Positions 1-8,320 of a stretch of DNA of 64,000 nucleotides are shown here, one piece after another. Every line of letters starts with the position of its first letter. The first letter of the stretch is position 1. Origin of the DNA: Streptomyces sp. SCL15-4 (lineage in GTDB: Bacteria > Actinomycetota > Actinomycetes > Streptomycetales > Streptomycetaceae); contig NZ_JAOBTQ010000001.1 of assembly GCF_033366695.1 (NCBI RefSeq), forward strand, positions 496,001 to 560,000. The letters are read 5' to 3'. Both the position numbers and the translations under genes were made by a program. The notes under the pieces were generated by a model. The model ran no database searches, was not told the origin of the DNA, and was given only the letters and a program-made list of their open reading frames with translations.

Positions 1-536
1 GTGCCGGGTTCGGCCGGGGCCTCGCGCGCGGGCACCTTGGTCACTTCGAGCACCTTCGCGCCCGTCACCCGCGGCGCGCCGGCCGGCAGTTCCCCGGCCC
101 GGACCGTGCCCCGCACGGTCCGTCCCGGGCCGACGTCGCGCACGGTTTCGGTCCGGTTGCCCACGGCCCCGCCGTCCTCGCTCACGAAGGTGAAGACGAC
201 GGAGTAGGTCAGCGTCTCGGTGCCCTCGTTGGTGACCTCGTACGCGGCGGAGATCCCCGGGTCCGCGCCCGTGGCGAGGCCTTCCGCGGAGACGGAGTGG
301 TCGCGGGTGGGCGAGGGGGACGCCGGCGGGAGGGTCAGCGACGTGATCCGCACGCCGTCCTTGCCCGGGTCGTCGGCCCGTGTGCCGCTCCGCGACGCGG
401 CCGGGCGGGCGCCGGTGCTCCCGGCCGCCGCGTGCTCCGTCCCGCAGGCCGTGAGCAGCAGGGCGGTCGCGGCCAGGGCCGGGAGCAAGGGGATGGCCGC
501 GGCGGAAGCCGGGCGGAGGTCAGCGGGTCTGCGCAT
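1..536 (-). CDS. Secreted lipoprotein with FxLYD-like domain, partial (3' end off the window)
   Basis: The reading frame starts at ATG 536 and runs leftward off the window edge with no stop (178 codons visible). Residues 1-31 form a lipoprotein signal peptide: basic start (MRRP), hydrophobic core and lipobox LTAC with the lipidated cysteine at 31, followed by a Pro/Ala/Ser-rich linker. From about residue 65 the pattern (SAAYEVTNEGTETLTY, then a conserved F-F-x-S pair and a Gly-rich turn) fits the beta-sandwich FxLYD fold found in actinobacterial envelope lipoproteins. The predicted location is the outer face of the membrane. The role is unknown. It diverges from the StrR-like gene and shares its upstream region, including the DasR-type site at 701-716, so co-regulation is possible but not shown. 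Confidence 0.75.
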   Translation of the reverse strand, partial: MRRPADLRPASAAAIPLLPALAATALLLTACGTEHAAAGSTGARPAASRSGTRADDPGKDGVRITSLTLPPASPSPTRDHSVSAEGLATGADPGISAAYEVTNEGTETLTYSVVFTFVSEDGGAVGNRTETVRDVGPGRTVRGTVRAGELPAGAPRVTGAKVLEVTKVPAREAPAEPG

Positions 537-700
537 TCCGTCATCCCATCAGAAAAGCCGGCGACCCCGCGCGGAGCGCTGCCGGCTTCCGCTGTCCTCA
601 TCGACGGATGGCCCGCTCCCCCAGGTGCGGCCGTTCAAGTGCGGAGGAGCAGCGGTTGAACGGCGGTGGGCCGTACGGGGGTTCACCTGCGTCCGTATTG

Positions 701-716
701 ATTTGACTAGACCAAT
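701..716. promoter_or_regulatory. DasR-type operator (dre) upstream of the StrR-like activator
   Basis: The 16-mer ATTTGACTAGACCAAT matches the palindrome ATTGGTCTAGACCAAT at 14 of 16 positions. It overlaps the -35 of the promoter called at 703-731, as the second operator does at the chitinase gene. DasR is the GntR-family repressor of chitin/GlcNAc genes in Streptomyces and is relieved by glucosamine-6-phosphate. Binding here is inferred. Confidence 0.6.
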
Positions 717-731
717 CATCGGGTCTACTGT
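703..731 (+). promoter_or_regulatory. Candidate promoter of the StrR-like gene
   Basis: TTGACT (703-708), a 17-base spacer, then TACTGT (726-731). This would give a leader of roughly 170 bases before the start at 911. The -35 lies inside the DasR-type site. A second inverted pair (TAGACC and GGTCTA) brackets 708-726. Confidence 0.5.
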
Positions 732-910
732 CCTGCCGGTGTTGTGATCACCCGTTGACGGCGTACGGGGAGGGGGAGCCGAGGGCTGGGTGGATGCCGG
801 AGCCGTGGCCCCGTTCTTGACGGCGCTCGTCCTTCCGGTTCTCCAGCACGACCGATGCTGTTCCAGCGAGCCGCCCATCATCGTGTGTGCCCGCGGAGGT
901 GCATGACGGA

Positions 911-1948
911 GTGACCGGAACCATCAGGAGCATCGCGCCCCTCACCGACGACGTCGATTCCCCTGACGGGATCGACCTCTCCGCCCTTCCGGTCCACCTG
1001 TTGTCCACCACCGGTCTGAAGACGGACGGCTCTTCCTTCCTCCGGTCGGCGGGCCTCGACCCGGAACACGTGCGCACGCTGTACGAGGCGGGAGCGGAGG
1101 CACCTCCGATCGTGGTGCACCGGCGCACCATGCGGGTCGTCGACGGAAGGCACCGGCTGTGCGCCGCCCGGCTGCGCGGCGAGGAGTACATAGCGGCCCG
1201 GCTCGTCGACGGCGAGGACGACGACATCTTCCTCCTGGCCGTGAAGCTCAACATGAGGCACGGCCTTCCGCTGTCCCGGGACGACCGGATGGCCGCGGCC
1301 CGGCGCATCATCCGCGGTCACCCGGACTGGTCCGACCGGCGCATCGCGCGGGCCAGCGGTCTGTCGGACAAGACGGTGGCCGCCGTCAGACGCTCGGCCG
1401 GCGACCTGGCGGAGACGGGGACGCGCGTGGGGCGGGACGGACGAGCGCGGCCGCGGCAGACCGCCGAGGCCCGCATACGCGCGGCGGAACTGCTGCGGGA
1501 CAATCCCCGCATCTCCCTGCGGGAACTCGCGAGCGCGGCCGGGATCTCGCTGGGCACGGCCCGGGACGTCAGGGTACGCGTGCTGCGCGGGGCCGATCCG
1601 GTCCCGGACGGGCAGCGCCGGCCGAGGGCCTCGCAGGGCCCGCCCGCGCCGTCGGCGGAGCCGCTCACCGCTCCGCTGAACCCCGCGGAACGGCAGCGCG
1701 CCATCGCCCGGCTGGCCCGCGATCCGTCGCTGCGGCAGACCGAGACGGGCCGTACCGTACTGCGCATCCTGGCCGTCCACTCGCTGGGCGCCGCCGAGTT
1801 GGAGCGTCTGGCCCGCGCCGTCCCGCCGCACGGCGTCGACGCGGTGCTCACGCTGGCCCGCGCGTGCGCCGACGACTGGTCCCGGTTCGTCCGGCGTCTG
1901 GAGTCGGGCGCACTGGTCGGGCCGGCGGAGGGCCGACGCCGGCCGTGA
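911..1948 (+). CDS. StrR-family pathway-specific activator (ParB-like domain plus HTH)
   Basis: The protein has 345 residues and shows a ParB/Srx-like N-terminal domain with the signature VVDGRHRLCAARL near residue 80. Two helix-turn-helix segments follow, one around WSDRRIARASGLSDKTV and one around SLRELASAAGISLGTA. This is the layout of StrR (streptomycin) and NovG-type activators, which bind several promoters within their own antibiotic cluster. I chose GTG 911 because GGAGGT lies at 895-900; an in-frame GTG at 887 has that ribosome site inside the coding region. The gene is monocistronic and converges on the leftward biosynthetic operon ending at 2007. The promoter overlaps a DasR-type operator, so chitin-derived amino sugar may control it. 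Family assignment is fairly sure; targets are inferred. Confidence 0.85.
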   Translation: MTGTIRSIAPLTDDVDSPDGIDLSALPVHLLSTTGLKTDGSSFLRSAGLDPEHVRTLYEAGAEAPPIVVHRRTMRVVDGRHRLCAARLRGEEYIAARLVDGEDDDIFLLAVKLNMRHGLPLSRDDRMAAARRIIRGHPDWSDRRIARASGLSDKTVAAVRRSAGDLAETGTRVGRDGRARPRQTAEARIRAAELLRDNPRISLRELASAAGISLGTARDVRVRVLRGADPVPDGQRRPRASQGPPAPSAEPLTAPLNPAERQRAIARLARDPSLRQTETGRTVLRILAVHSLGAAELERLARAVPPHGVDAVLTLARACADDWSRFVRRLESGALVGPAEGRRRP

Positions 1949-2006
1949 TCCGGCGGGCCGGTCCGGTGCGGCGCCGTGGGCCTCCGGCGGTGGGAGGCGA
2001 TCGGCG

Positions 2007-2561
2007 TCACAGGGGCCTGCCGGTCCGTGACCGCTCCGTGGCCAGCAGGGCGGCCGCGTACGCGCGCAAAACGGGCTGTTCCCACTCGTCGACGACCTGG
2101 CGGACCCGGCAGCCGCCCGCCCGTACCGGCAGGGCGACCGCCGCGGCGTAACGGTACATCCGGTAGTCGCCGGACGCGGTGGCGTGGAAGGCCCGGGGGC
2201 TGCCGCCGGCCAGCTCGGCCCACTCCCGCTGGCCGAGGCCCAGCGCCGTACGGGACAGCTCCAGCAGGAACGGTGCGCACAGTCCCGGCCGGAGCGCCGT
2301 CACCGCCATGCCGTTCCTCGTGGTGGCGAGGTCGGCGCACAACGGTCCGTCGTCGCAGGCGTGCCGTTCGTCCAGCGCGCCGAGCACGGTGTCGACGGCC
2401 CAGTCCTGCTCCGGGCCGCGGCGGGGCAGCAGATACGCGGCGTGGAACGCGCACGGATGGGAGGCACCGGCGGGTCCGCCCACCCTCCAGATGGCGCAGA
2501 TCCGGCGGGTGCGCCCCAGCACCAGGGCATTGACGTGAAGTCCTGGTCGCGTGGCTGGCAT
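2007..2561 (-). CDS. Hypothetical protein, last gene of the leftward biosynthetic operon
   Basis: I do not recognise this 184-residue protein. It has no signal peptide or membrane segment. It contains several cysteines and histidines in its first half and a predicted helical C-terminus rich in Arg and Ala (around RQVVDEWEQPVLRAYAAALL). The start at 2561 is preceded by AGGAG at good spacing; an upstream in-frame start at 2582 has no such site. It lies 90 bases downstream of the VioC/AsnO-like oxygenase on the same strand, so it is probably co-transcribed with it, and it converges with the StrR-like gene. A tailoring or accessory role in the same pathway is inference from position only. Confidence 0.6.
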   Translation of the reverse strand: MPATRPGLHVNALVLGRTRRICAIWRVGGPAGASHPCAFHAAYLLPRRGPEQDWAVDTVLGALDERHACDDGPLCADLATTRNGMAVTALRPGLCAPFLLELSRTALGLGQREWAELAGGSPRAFHATASGDYRMYRYAAAVALPVRAGGCRVRQVVDEWEQPVLRAYAAALLATERSRTGRPL

Positions 2562-2651
2562 CGCCTGTCTCCTGGAGGGCACCGCGTGGTGCGGTCGGGG
2601 TGGTGGGCGCCGGCCGGGTCCGGGGCGGCCGGACCCGGCGGGGGAATGCCC

Positions 2652-3641
2652 TCAGTGGCTCAGGACGTAACCGTCGCCGGGCCGGTGACCGCGGGAGCGC
2701 CGCAGATCGGCGACGGCGAAGGTGCGCAGCAGCCAGCGGTCGGCACCGTCGTAGCGGGGCCGGAACGCCGTACGCCCGTGCGTCGTCACGCGGTTGTCCA
2801 CGACGACGAGGTCGCCGGGGGCCAGCCGGACCGTGTGGGCGGCGGCGTCCACGGCGGCCTCCAGTTCGGCGAGCGCCATGCGGGCCCGGGGCGTGGTCCC
2901 GGTGGTGGCGGCGAAGTCCACGCGCAGGTCGGGGTCGTCCGCATCGCCGCACAGGACGGGGCCGGGCGGGGTGGACCCGCCCGCCGTTCCGAAGGAGGGC
3001 GGCGGCTGGGTGCTGAACTCCGGGAGGCGGAGGATCTCGCGTGTCCGGTCCGGCAGGGCGGGCAGTGCCTGGCGGACCGACCCGGTGCGCAGGGCCGCCG
3101 TGCCGTCGTGGTCGGCGCGCAGGCACAGCAGCATCACGAAGTCCGGCCGGTGCTCGTGGAAGGCGTTCTCCGTGTGGAAGGAGAGCGGTGTGGAGCCCGC
3201 GTTCCCCTGGAACTCCTCCTGCCCCGGGACCGGCACCACGTCCTGCACCAGCGCGCCCGACTTCTCCGCCGCGTAGGCGGCCGGGTCCCCGAGGCCGCCG
3301 GCCGCGGTCATCAGCAGGGTCGTGGCCGGCGTTGTCGCCCGGCGGCGGACGGAGCCGCTCACGACCGGGGTGGGGGGCAGCGGTTCCTCGTCCACGGGGA
3401 TGCCGCGGATCAGCAGGGCGCCGGTGTCACCGGAGTGCCGGCGGAAGGCGCGGACGGTCTCCCGCAGCCGCACGGGCAGCCGCTCCCAGGCCGCGCGCGC
3501 CGCGGCGGTGAACTCCGGGTCGTCCAGCATGCCGTTCGCGGTGCGGGCCACGCTCCGCGCGGCCCGCCCTACGGCCTCGGACTCGTCGGCGGACAGCGCC
3601 AGCGCGGGCGGAGCGGCCGTCTTCAGGCCGACGGTGCTCAT
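2652..3641 (-). CDS. Fe(II)/2-oxoglutarate oxygenase of the VioC/AsnO (TauD/clavaminate synthase-like) family
   Basis: This 329-residue protein has the iron-binding facial triad of the TauD superfamily: H156 and E158 in SFHTENAFHEHRPDF and H288 in VTTHGRTAF, with the 2-oxoglutarate-binding arginine near 306 (RWLLRTF). HTE rather than HTD, together with the FH-HRPDF context, is typical of the VioC, AsnO and MppO group, which hydroxylate free L-arginine, L-asparagine or enduracididine in antibiotic pathways. The substrate is therefore probably an amino acid or amino-acid-derived intermediate, which is inference. Its ATG overlaps the TGA of the WD40 gene (ATGA), so translation is likely coupled. 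Length and all key residues are normal for the family. Confidence 0.88.
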   Translation of the reverse strand: MSTVGLKTAAPPALALSADESEAVGRAARSVARTANGMLDDPEFTAAARAAWERLPVRLRETVRAFRRHSGDTGALLIRGIPVDEEPLPPTPVVSGSVRRRATTPATTLLMTAAGGLGDPAAYAAEKSGALVQDVVPVPGQEEFQGNAGSTPLSFHTENAFHEHRPDFVMLLCLRADHDGTAALRTGSVRQALPALPDRTREILRLPEFSTQPPPSFGTAGGSTPPGPVLCGDADDPDLRVDFAATTGTTPRARMALAELEAAVDAAAHTVRLAPGDLVVVDNRVTTHGRTAFRPRYDGADRWLLRTFAVADLRRSRGHRPGDGYVLSH

Positions 3642-5518
3642 CGGGGATCCCTCCGGTCCTGCCAGTTTGTGGCCAGTTCGGTGGGGGCGGGTGCACGGCC
3701 GGGGCCGGCCTCCGCCGACCAGAGCAGCACCCTGCTGTCCCACGAGGCGGTGACCGGGTGGTCGCCCAGCCAGGTCACGGCGCTGACGGCGCTGCCGTGC
3801 CCGTCCAGCACATGGCTGTGCAGCGGGGCCAGGGTGTCGGGGTCGAGGACCCACAGCCGCGCGGTGTAGTCGTAGGAGCCCGTGACCAGCAGCGGCCGGC
3901 CGCCGGGGTGCCACGCCGCGCACTTGGCGGACTCGTCGTGGCCGACCAGGACCTGGAGCAGTTCACCGGTCCGCAGGTCGTACAGGCGGCAGGTGCGGTC
4001 CCGGGAGACGGTGGCGAGCAGCGCCCGGCCAGCCACCTCCGTCACCGACCCGCCGTTGATCAGCTCGCCGTGCCCGCCGAAGGAGCGGATGAGGGTTCCG
4101 TCGGTGTCGATCAGGTGGGCCTGACGGTCGGTGGAGTAGGTGACCAGGCGTCCGGAGCCGACCCAGGACACGTCCTTGATGGCCCCGTGGTGGCCGTCGT
4201 AGTGGATGCCGGGCACCAGCTCGCCGCCCGTCCAGGTGTACAGGTCGAGCCCGCCCTCGTAGTCGGCGACCGCGAGCCGCTGTCCGTCCGGCGACCAGGC
4301 GACCCGGTTCACCGGGTGCTCGCGCTCGACGAACGCGACATCGCGGCCGGTCCGCGCGTCGGCCACCCCGACCCGGCCGGAGAAGGAGCCGTACGCGAGG
4401 AGTCCGGGCAGCGCGGCGGACAGCGCGACCGTGTTGACGAGGCTGCCGTTGCCCACCGGGACCTCGGGCGCCGTCGCGCCCGGGTCGTCCCAGAAGCGGA
4501 CCGTGCCGTTGTCGCAGCCCGCCGCGAGCGCCTCGCCGGCGGCGGAGACGTGGTTGACGCCGTGGGTGGCGACCGGCGCGTCGAGGGTGATCTCGCGGAC
4601 CTCGTCGGGCAGGGCGTCCGCGGGGATCTCGGGTACGTCGATCACGGCCGGCCGCGCCGAGAAGGTGCCCGCGACCAGGGTCCGGCCGTCCGCCGACCAG
4701 TCCACCGAGCGGGGCCACAGGTGCGGGCCGTACCAGCGCACCAGGGGGCGGCAGTCGGCGATGTGCCAGAGGGTGACCGTGCTGTCGTAGGCCCCGATGA
4801 CGAGCCGGGCGCCGTCCTGGGACCAGGCGACCGACTTCACGGCGGCGGTGTACGGGCCGACCTTGGTGACCAGTTCGCCGTCGGAGCGCACGATGTGCAC
4901 GAAGCCGTCGTCGCAGCTGGCCGCGAGCAGGGTGCCGTCCGGGGACCACCGGCACATCTCCGCGTGACCGGCCTGCGGAAGGTCGCGCAGCAGGGATCCG
5001 TCGGTGTCCCACAGCCGGATGGTCGCGTCCTCGCCGCAGCTCGCGAGGACGCCCGTGGCGGAGGCGTCCACCGACATGCAGTGGTCGGCGTGGAAGATGA
5101 CACCGTCCTCCAGGGTGCCGGTGCGGATGTCCCAGATCCGGCCCGTGCCGTCCTGGGAGACGGTGACCAGGCGGTTCTCGTCCAGCCAGGCCAGCGCGTT
5201 GAGGTCGTCGGGCTGCCGGGCGAGCAGCTGGACCTGGCGGCCGGTGGCCACGTCCCAGATCCGGCAGGTCTTGTCGGCCGAGCCGCTGGCCAGCAGCCGG
5301 CCGGAGGGCGAGAACCGCACACCGTTGACCAGGCGGGAGTGGCGGCCGACCCAGAGCGGGGCGGTACCGGACCGCTCCCACAGGGCCACCCGCCCGTCGT
5401 AGCCGGCGCTGGCGAAGTGGACGCCGTCCGGGCTGAAGGCCACGGACGTCTGGGGGGAGGCGTGCACCGCGGTGCCGCTGTCGGGGGACTCGGGCTGGAA
5501 GACGTCGACGGTTCGCAT
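3638..5518 (-). CDS. WD40-repeat protein (about two seven-bladed propellers)
   Basis: This 626-residue protein is built almost wholly of WD40 repeats. Blades are marked by repeated SPDG turns and closing W/L-D motifs such as CRIWDVATG, GRIWDIRTG and IRLWDTDG; I count roughly thirteen or fourteen, consistent with two joined propellers. There is no signal peptide, membrane segment or fused kinase or protease domain, so it is probably a cytoplasmic scaffold. It sits inside a biosynthetic operon, 48 bases after the glycosyltransferase-like gene, and its stop overlaps the start of the oxygenase (ATGA). A stand-alone WD40 protein in such an operon is unusual; it may organise the pathway enzymes. 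The ribosome site is weak (AAGGAG is about 13 bases away), so the start is less certain. Confidence 0.85.
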   Translation of the reverse strand: MRTVDVFQPESPDSGTAVHASPQTSVAFSPDGVHFASAGYDGRVALWERSGTAPLWVGRHSRLVNGVRFSPSGRLLASGSADKTCRIWDVATGRQVQLLARQPDDLNALAWLDENRLVTVSQDGTGRIWDIRTGTLEDGVIFHADHCMSVDASATGVLASCGEDATIRLWDTDGSLLRDLPQAGHAEMCRWSPDGTLLAASCDDGFVHIVRSDGELVTKVGPYTAAVKSVAWSQDGARLVIGAYDSTVTLWHIADCRPLVRWYGPHLWPRSVDWSADGRTLVAGTFSARPAVIDVPEIPADALPDEVREITLDAPVATHGVNHVSAAGEALAAGCDNGTVRFWDDPGATAPEVPVGNGSLVNTVALSAALPGLLAYGSFSGRVGVADARTGRDVAFVEREHPVNRVAWSPDGQRLAVADYEGGLDLYTWTGGELVPGIHYDGHHGAIKDVSWVGSGRLVTYSTDRQAHLIDTDGTLIRSFGGHGELINGGSVTEVAGRALLATVSRDRTCRLYDLRTGELLQVLVGHDESAKCAAWHPGGRPLLVTGSYDYTARLWVLDPDTLAPLHSHVLDGHGSAVSAVTWLGDHPVTASWDSRVLLWSAEAGPGRAPAPTELATNWQDRRDPR

Positions 5519-5566
5519 GCTCTTGTCGCACTCCTTGAACGCGTGTCGGTTTCGGCGGCGGAAGGG

Positions 5567-6793
5567 TCAGGTTCCGGTGGTGCGGTGGTGTGTCCGCGGG
5601 CGGGGCGCGGGCGCCGGCTCGCGGGCCAGTTCCGTGCCGGTGTCCAGGCCCTCCTCGACCAGTGCGCGCAGGGGGTCCATGACCCGGCGCAGCAGCGGGA
5701 GCCCGGCCACCTGCGCCAGACCGCCCAGCGGGATGGTCTCGGCGGCGCGCGCCCGTACGGCCGGATCGAGGCGCGGCTCGCCGGTCAGCGCGGGGCCGGG
5801 GGCGGCGAGCAGACGGGCCAGGACGAAGCCGTAGAGGACGCCGGCGGTCCAGGCACCGGTGGCGTGGTGGATGTGCAGTCCGCCGGCCGTGAGCCGGCGC
5901 AGCAGCGCGGCCGGCCGGGGCTCGATCCTGGCCAGGTGCCGGATCCGGTCGGGGTCCAGGCCCAGGTCCGGTACGCACTCGTCCCAGTAGGTCTTCACGT
6001 AGGTGCCGTCGGGGCCGGTGGGCGTGATGCCGTAGACATGGCCCTTGAAGAAGTGGGGGTAGAAGGCCAGTGGTCCGAGGGTGGCGGTGCCGGTCCGGCC
6101 GCCGCCCGTGTCGTCGGCGAAGCAGGGTGAACGCCGGGGCCCCTGGTTGTCGTTGCCCACCAGGCTGTCGCCCGCGCCGTGTTCGACCAGGTTGGGCACG
6201 GAGATGAACAGTGCCCGGCCCCGCCGGCGCAGGAACGCGGCCAGCGCCTCGTCGTCGGGGGGCGCGTCGGCCGCGAGCAACGTCTTCGCGTGGGCGGCGA
6301 ATTCGGCGGCCAGCGCGCGGGGCAGCACGACGGCGAGAGAGGGCACGTACTCGTCCGGGACGGCCTGGGCCCAGCCGGCGCCCGCGAGGGCGGCGAGCCG
6401 GACCGGCGAGCCGTTCCAGTGGTTCCAGTTGCTGTAGAAGGCGATCGGGTCGTCCGGCCGGCTCCGTACGGCCTCGGCCACGAGGTCCGTGAATCCCGCG
6501 GCGGGCAGGGCGTCGTCCTGGAGGACGAGCCGGTGGCTCGCCTCCCCGTACGGGCCGTCCCAGGCGGACGCCGCGGTGCGCAGGGCGCTCGGGGGTCCGT
6601 CGGGCTCCGGGTCGAGGACGACGCACCGGTCGTCGCCGTGGAGCCGGGCCAGGACGGCCTCCGCCTGGTGCCGCCGGCGCGGGTGGGCCATGATCCGGAT
6701 GCCGATGCGCGGTGCCGGGCCGGGACGGCCGGCGGTGGCGGCCGGACGCTGTGTCATGTCACTTCCTCGGAGGGCCGCGGGGGTCTGTGTCAT
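5567..6793 (-). CDS. Putative glycosyltransferase (GT-A-like fold)
   Basis: The 408-residue protein begins with RIGIRIMAHPRRRHQA and continues with an RLVLQDDALPAAGF segment that resembles the acidic metal/nucleotide-binding stretch of GT-A glycosyltransferases in actinobacterial clusters. IAFYSNWNHWN follows. The last 70 residues carry a hydrophobic amphipathic stretch. The donor and acceptor are unknown. Two start codons 36 bases apart (6793 and 6757), each preceded by GGAAG and each opening with MTQ, lie in a degenerate tandem repeat at 6755-6968; I take the upstream one. The gene follows the MFS exporter and precedes the WD40 gene in one leftward operon. The family call is moderate and rests on the short acidic motif and context. 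Confidence 0.6.
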   Translation of the reverse strand: MTQTPAALRGSDMTQRPAATAGRPGPAPRIGIRIMAHPRRRHQAEAVLARLHGDDRCVVLDPEPDGPPSALRTAASAWDGPYGEASHRLVLQDDALPAAGFTDLVAEAVRSRPDDPIAFYSNWNHWNGSPVRLAALAGAGWAQAVPDEYVPSLAVVLPRALAAEFAAHAKTLLAADAPPDDEALAAFLRRRGRALFISVPNLVEHGAGDSLVGNDNQGPRRSPCFADDTGGGRTGTATLGPLAFYPHFFKGHVYGITPTGPDGTYVKTYWDECVPDLGLDPDRIRHLARIEPRPAALLRRLTAGGLHIHHATGAWTAGVLYGFVLARLLAAPGPALTGEPRLDPAVRARAAETIPLGGLAQVAGLPLLRRVMDPLRALVEEGLDTGTELAREPAPAPRPRTHHRTTGT

Positions 6794-6968
6794 GTCACTT
6801 CCTTGGCGGACACGGGCAACGGGGACAGGTGACTTCCACGGAGGCCGCGGGACGCCGGGCACTCCCCTGAGGTTGCGGGAAACCGGGCATGTCACTTCCC
6901 GGAGGTCGCGGGGCGCTGGGGCATGTCGTGTGCTCGGTGGCCGAGGAGAAGCGGGTCATGTGGCTTCC
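6755..6968. repeat. Degenerate tandem repeat (period about 35 bases) at an operon junction
   Basis: CATGTCACTTCC or a close variant occurs at 6755, 6791, 6826, 6888, 6922 and 6957, each followed about 5-10 bases later by a GGAGG-CGCGGG-like block. Spacings are 36, 35, 62, 34 and 35. Read on the coding (minus) strand, most copies give GGAAGTGACATG, a ribosome site plus start codon. One end copy is the MFS stop region and two are the alternative starts of the glycosyltransferase gene, which suggests tandem duplication of the gene junction. Confidence 0.7.
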
Positions 6969-8320
6969 TTGGCCGCCGCGGGGGGCGGTTCACGGTCCGG
7001 CCCGGTGTCCCGGGCCGCCCGCGCCGGGTCCGGGCGGTACGGGGGCGGGGCGGCCGTCTCCTCCTCTTCCTCCGGGCCGGCGGCGCGGGCCGCCACGCGG
7101 TGGGCCGTGGCCCGTAGCCCGGCGGCCGCGAGCAGGACGATCCCGCCGAACGCGGCGCACACCCAGAGGGCACCCCGGTCCAGGACGAATCCGGCGAGCG
7201 CGGGGGTCAGGAGCCCGGACACCGCCCAGGAGAGCTGGAAGAGCGACATGTACCGGCCGCGGATCGCCTCCGGGGCGCTGCTCGCCACCAGGGCGTTGGC
7301 GGCGGGGAGGCTGATCATCTCGCCCACGGTGAAGGCCAGCAGCACCGGCACGAGCAGGACGATCGCGGTGGTGGCGGGCAGTCCGGTCACCAGGTACAGG
7401 CCGGTGAAGACGGCCGTGAAGACCAGGGCCGCCCGGACCAGCAGCCGCTCCCGGGGCACACCGGAGACCTTCGCGGTGACCGGCAGCTGCGCCAGCGTGA
7501 TGACCACGCTGTTGATCCCGAGGAAGAACGCCGGGACCCAGCCCGGCAGTCCCATGATCTCCACGGTGTACGCGGGCAGCAGCGTCGCCGGCAGCGCCCA
7601 GGCGAAGGTGAGGAGCATGAAGGAGAGACAGAACGCGGTGAACGCGTGGTCCTTCAGCGCTCCCCGCCAGCCGGTCTGCGTTCCGCTGCCGGGATCCTCG
7701 GTATCGGGCGTGTCCTTGGTGTCGGTCCCGGTGCGCTGCCGGGTCGTGGGAACGCGCACCCCGGCCAGCAGTACCGCGGCGACCAGTGAGGTCGCCACGT
7801 TCACGGCCAGTACCAGGTCCGCGGCACCGTGGCCGAAGGCGACGGTCAGCGCGGAACTGGCCAGCGCGCCGGTCGCGACGGTGAAGTTCTTGATGGTGCC
7901 CACCGCCGCGTAGGTGGCGTCCAGCGCGCGCCCGGAGGCCAGGTCGACCACGAGCACCGGCCAGCTCGCCCAGTACAGCCGGTCGCCGGCCATGACCAGG
8001 AACGTCGCCACCGCGATGAGGGTCCAGTCGGAGGCGAACGGATAGAGGCCGTAGCCCAGGGCGGTGACCAGGTTGGAGCCGACCAGCACGCTCTTGGCGG
8101 CGAACCGGTCGACCAGCCAGCCCGCCACCAGCGCCATCGGCAGGGAGGCCAGGGTGCCGGCGCTGACCGCCGAGCCGATCGCCGAGAAGGACAGGCCGGT
8201 GCCGAAGGAGAAGTACAGGAACGCGAGAGGGGCGAACAGGCCCCAGCCGAACGTGTCGACGAAGACGGAGGCGAAGATCCGGCCCCGCTGCCGGACCGGG
8301 GGCAGCACCGGGCCGGTCAC
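6956..8320 (-). CDS. MFS transporter, probable exporter of the cluster product
   Basis: This 454-residue protein has about twelve hydrophobic segments and the MFS cytoplasmic loop motif around GWLVDRFAAKSVLVG between helices 2 and 3. The layout is of the drug/proton antiporter type, with a charged Thr-rich central loop (near TRQRTGTDTKDTPD) between the two six-helix halves and a Glu-rich cytoplasmic tail. GTG 8320 overlaps the stop of the upstream glycosyltransferase (GTGA), indicating tight translational coupling. Its stop lies in the repeat that precedes the next gene. Export of, and self-resistance to, the pathway product is the likely role, inferred from family and position. The substrate is unknown. 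Confidence 0.85.
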   Translation of the reverse strand: MTGPVLPPVRQRGRIFASVFVDTFGWGLFAPLAFLYFSFGTGLSFSAIGSAVSAGTLASLPMALVAGWLVDRFAAKSVLVGSNLVTALGYGLYPFASDWTLIAVATFLVMAGDRLYWASWPVLVVDLASGRALDATYAAVGTIKNFTVATGALASSALTVAFGHGAADLVLAVNVATSLVAAVLLAGVRVPTTRQRTGTDTKDTPDTEDPGSGTQTGWRGALKDHAFTAFCLSFMLLTFAWALPATLLPAYTVEIMGLPGWVPAFFLGINSVVITLAQLPVTAKVSGVPRERLLVRAALVFTAVFTGLYLVTGLPATTAIVLLVPVLLAFTVGEMISLPAANALVASSAPEAIRGRYMSLFQLSWAVSGLLTPALAGFVLDRGALWVCAAFGGIVLLAAAGLRATAHRVAARAAGPEEEEETAAPPPYRPDPARAARDTGPDREPPPAAAKEAT

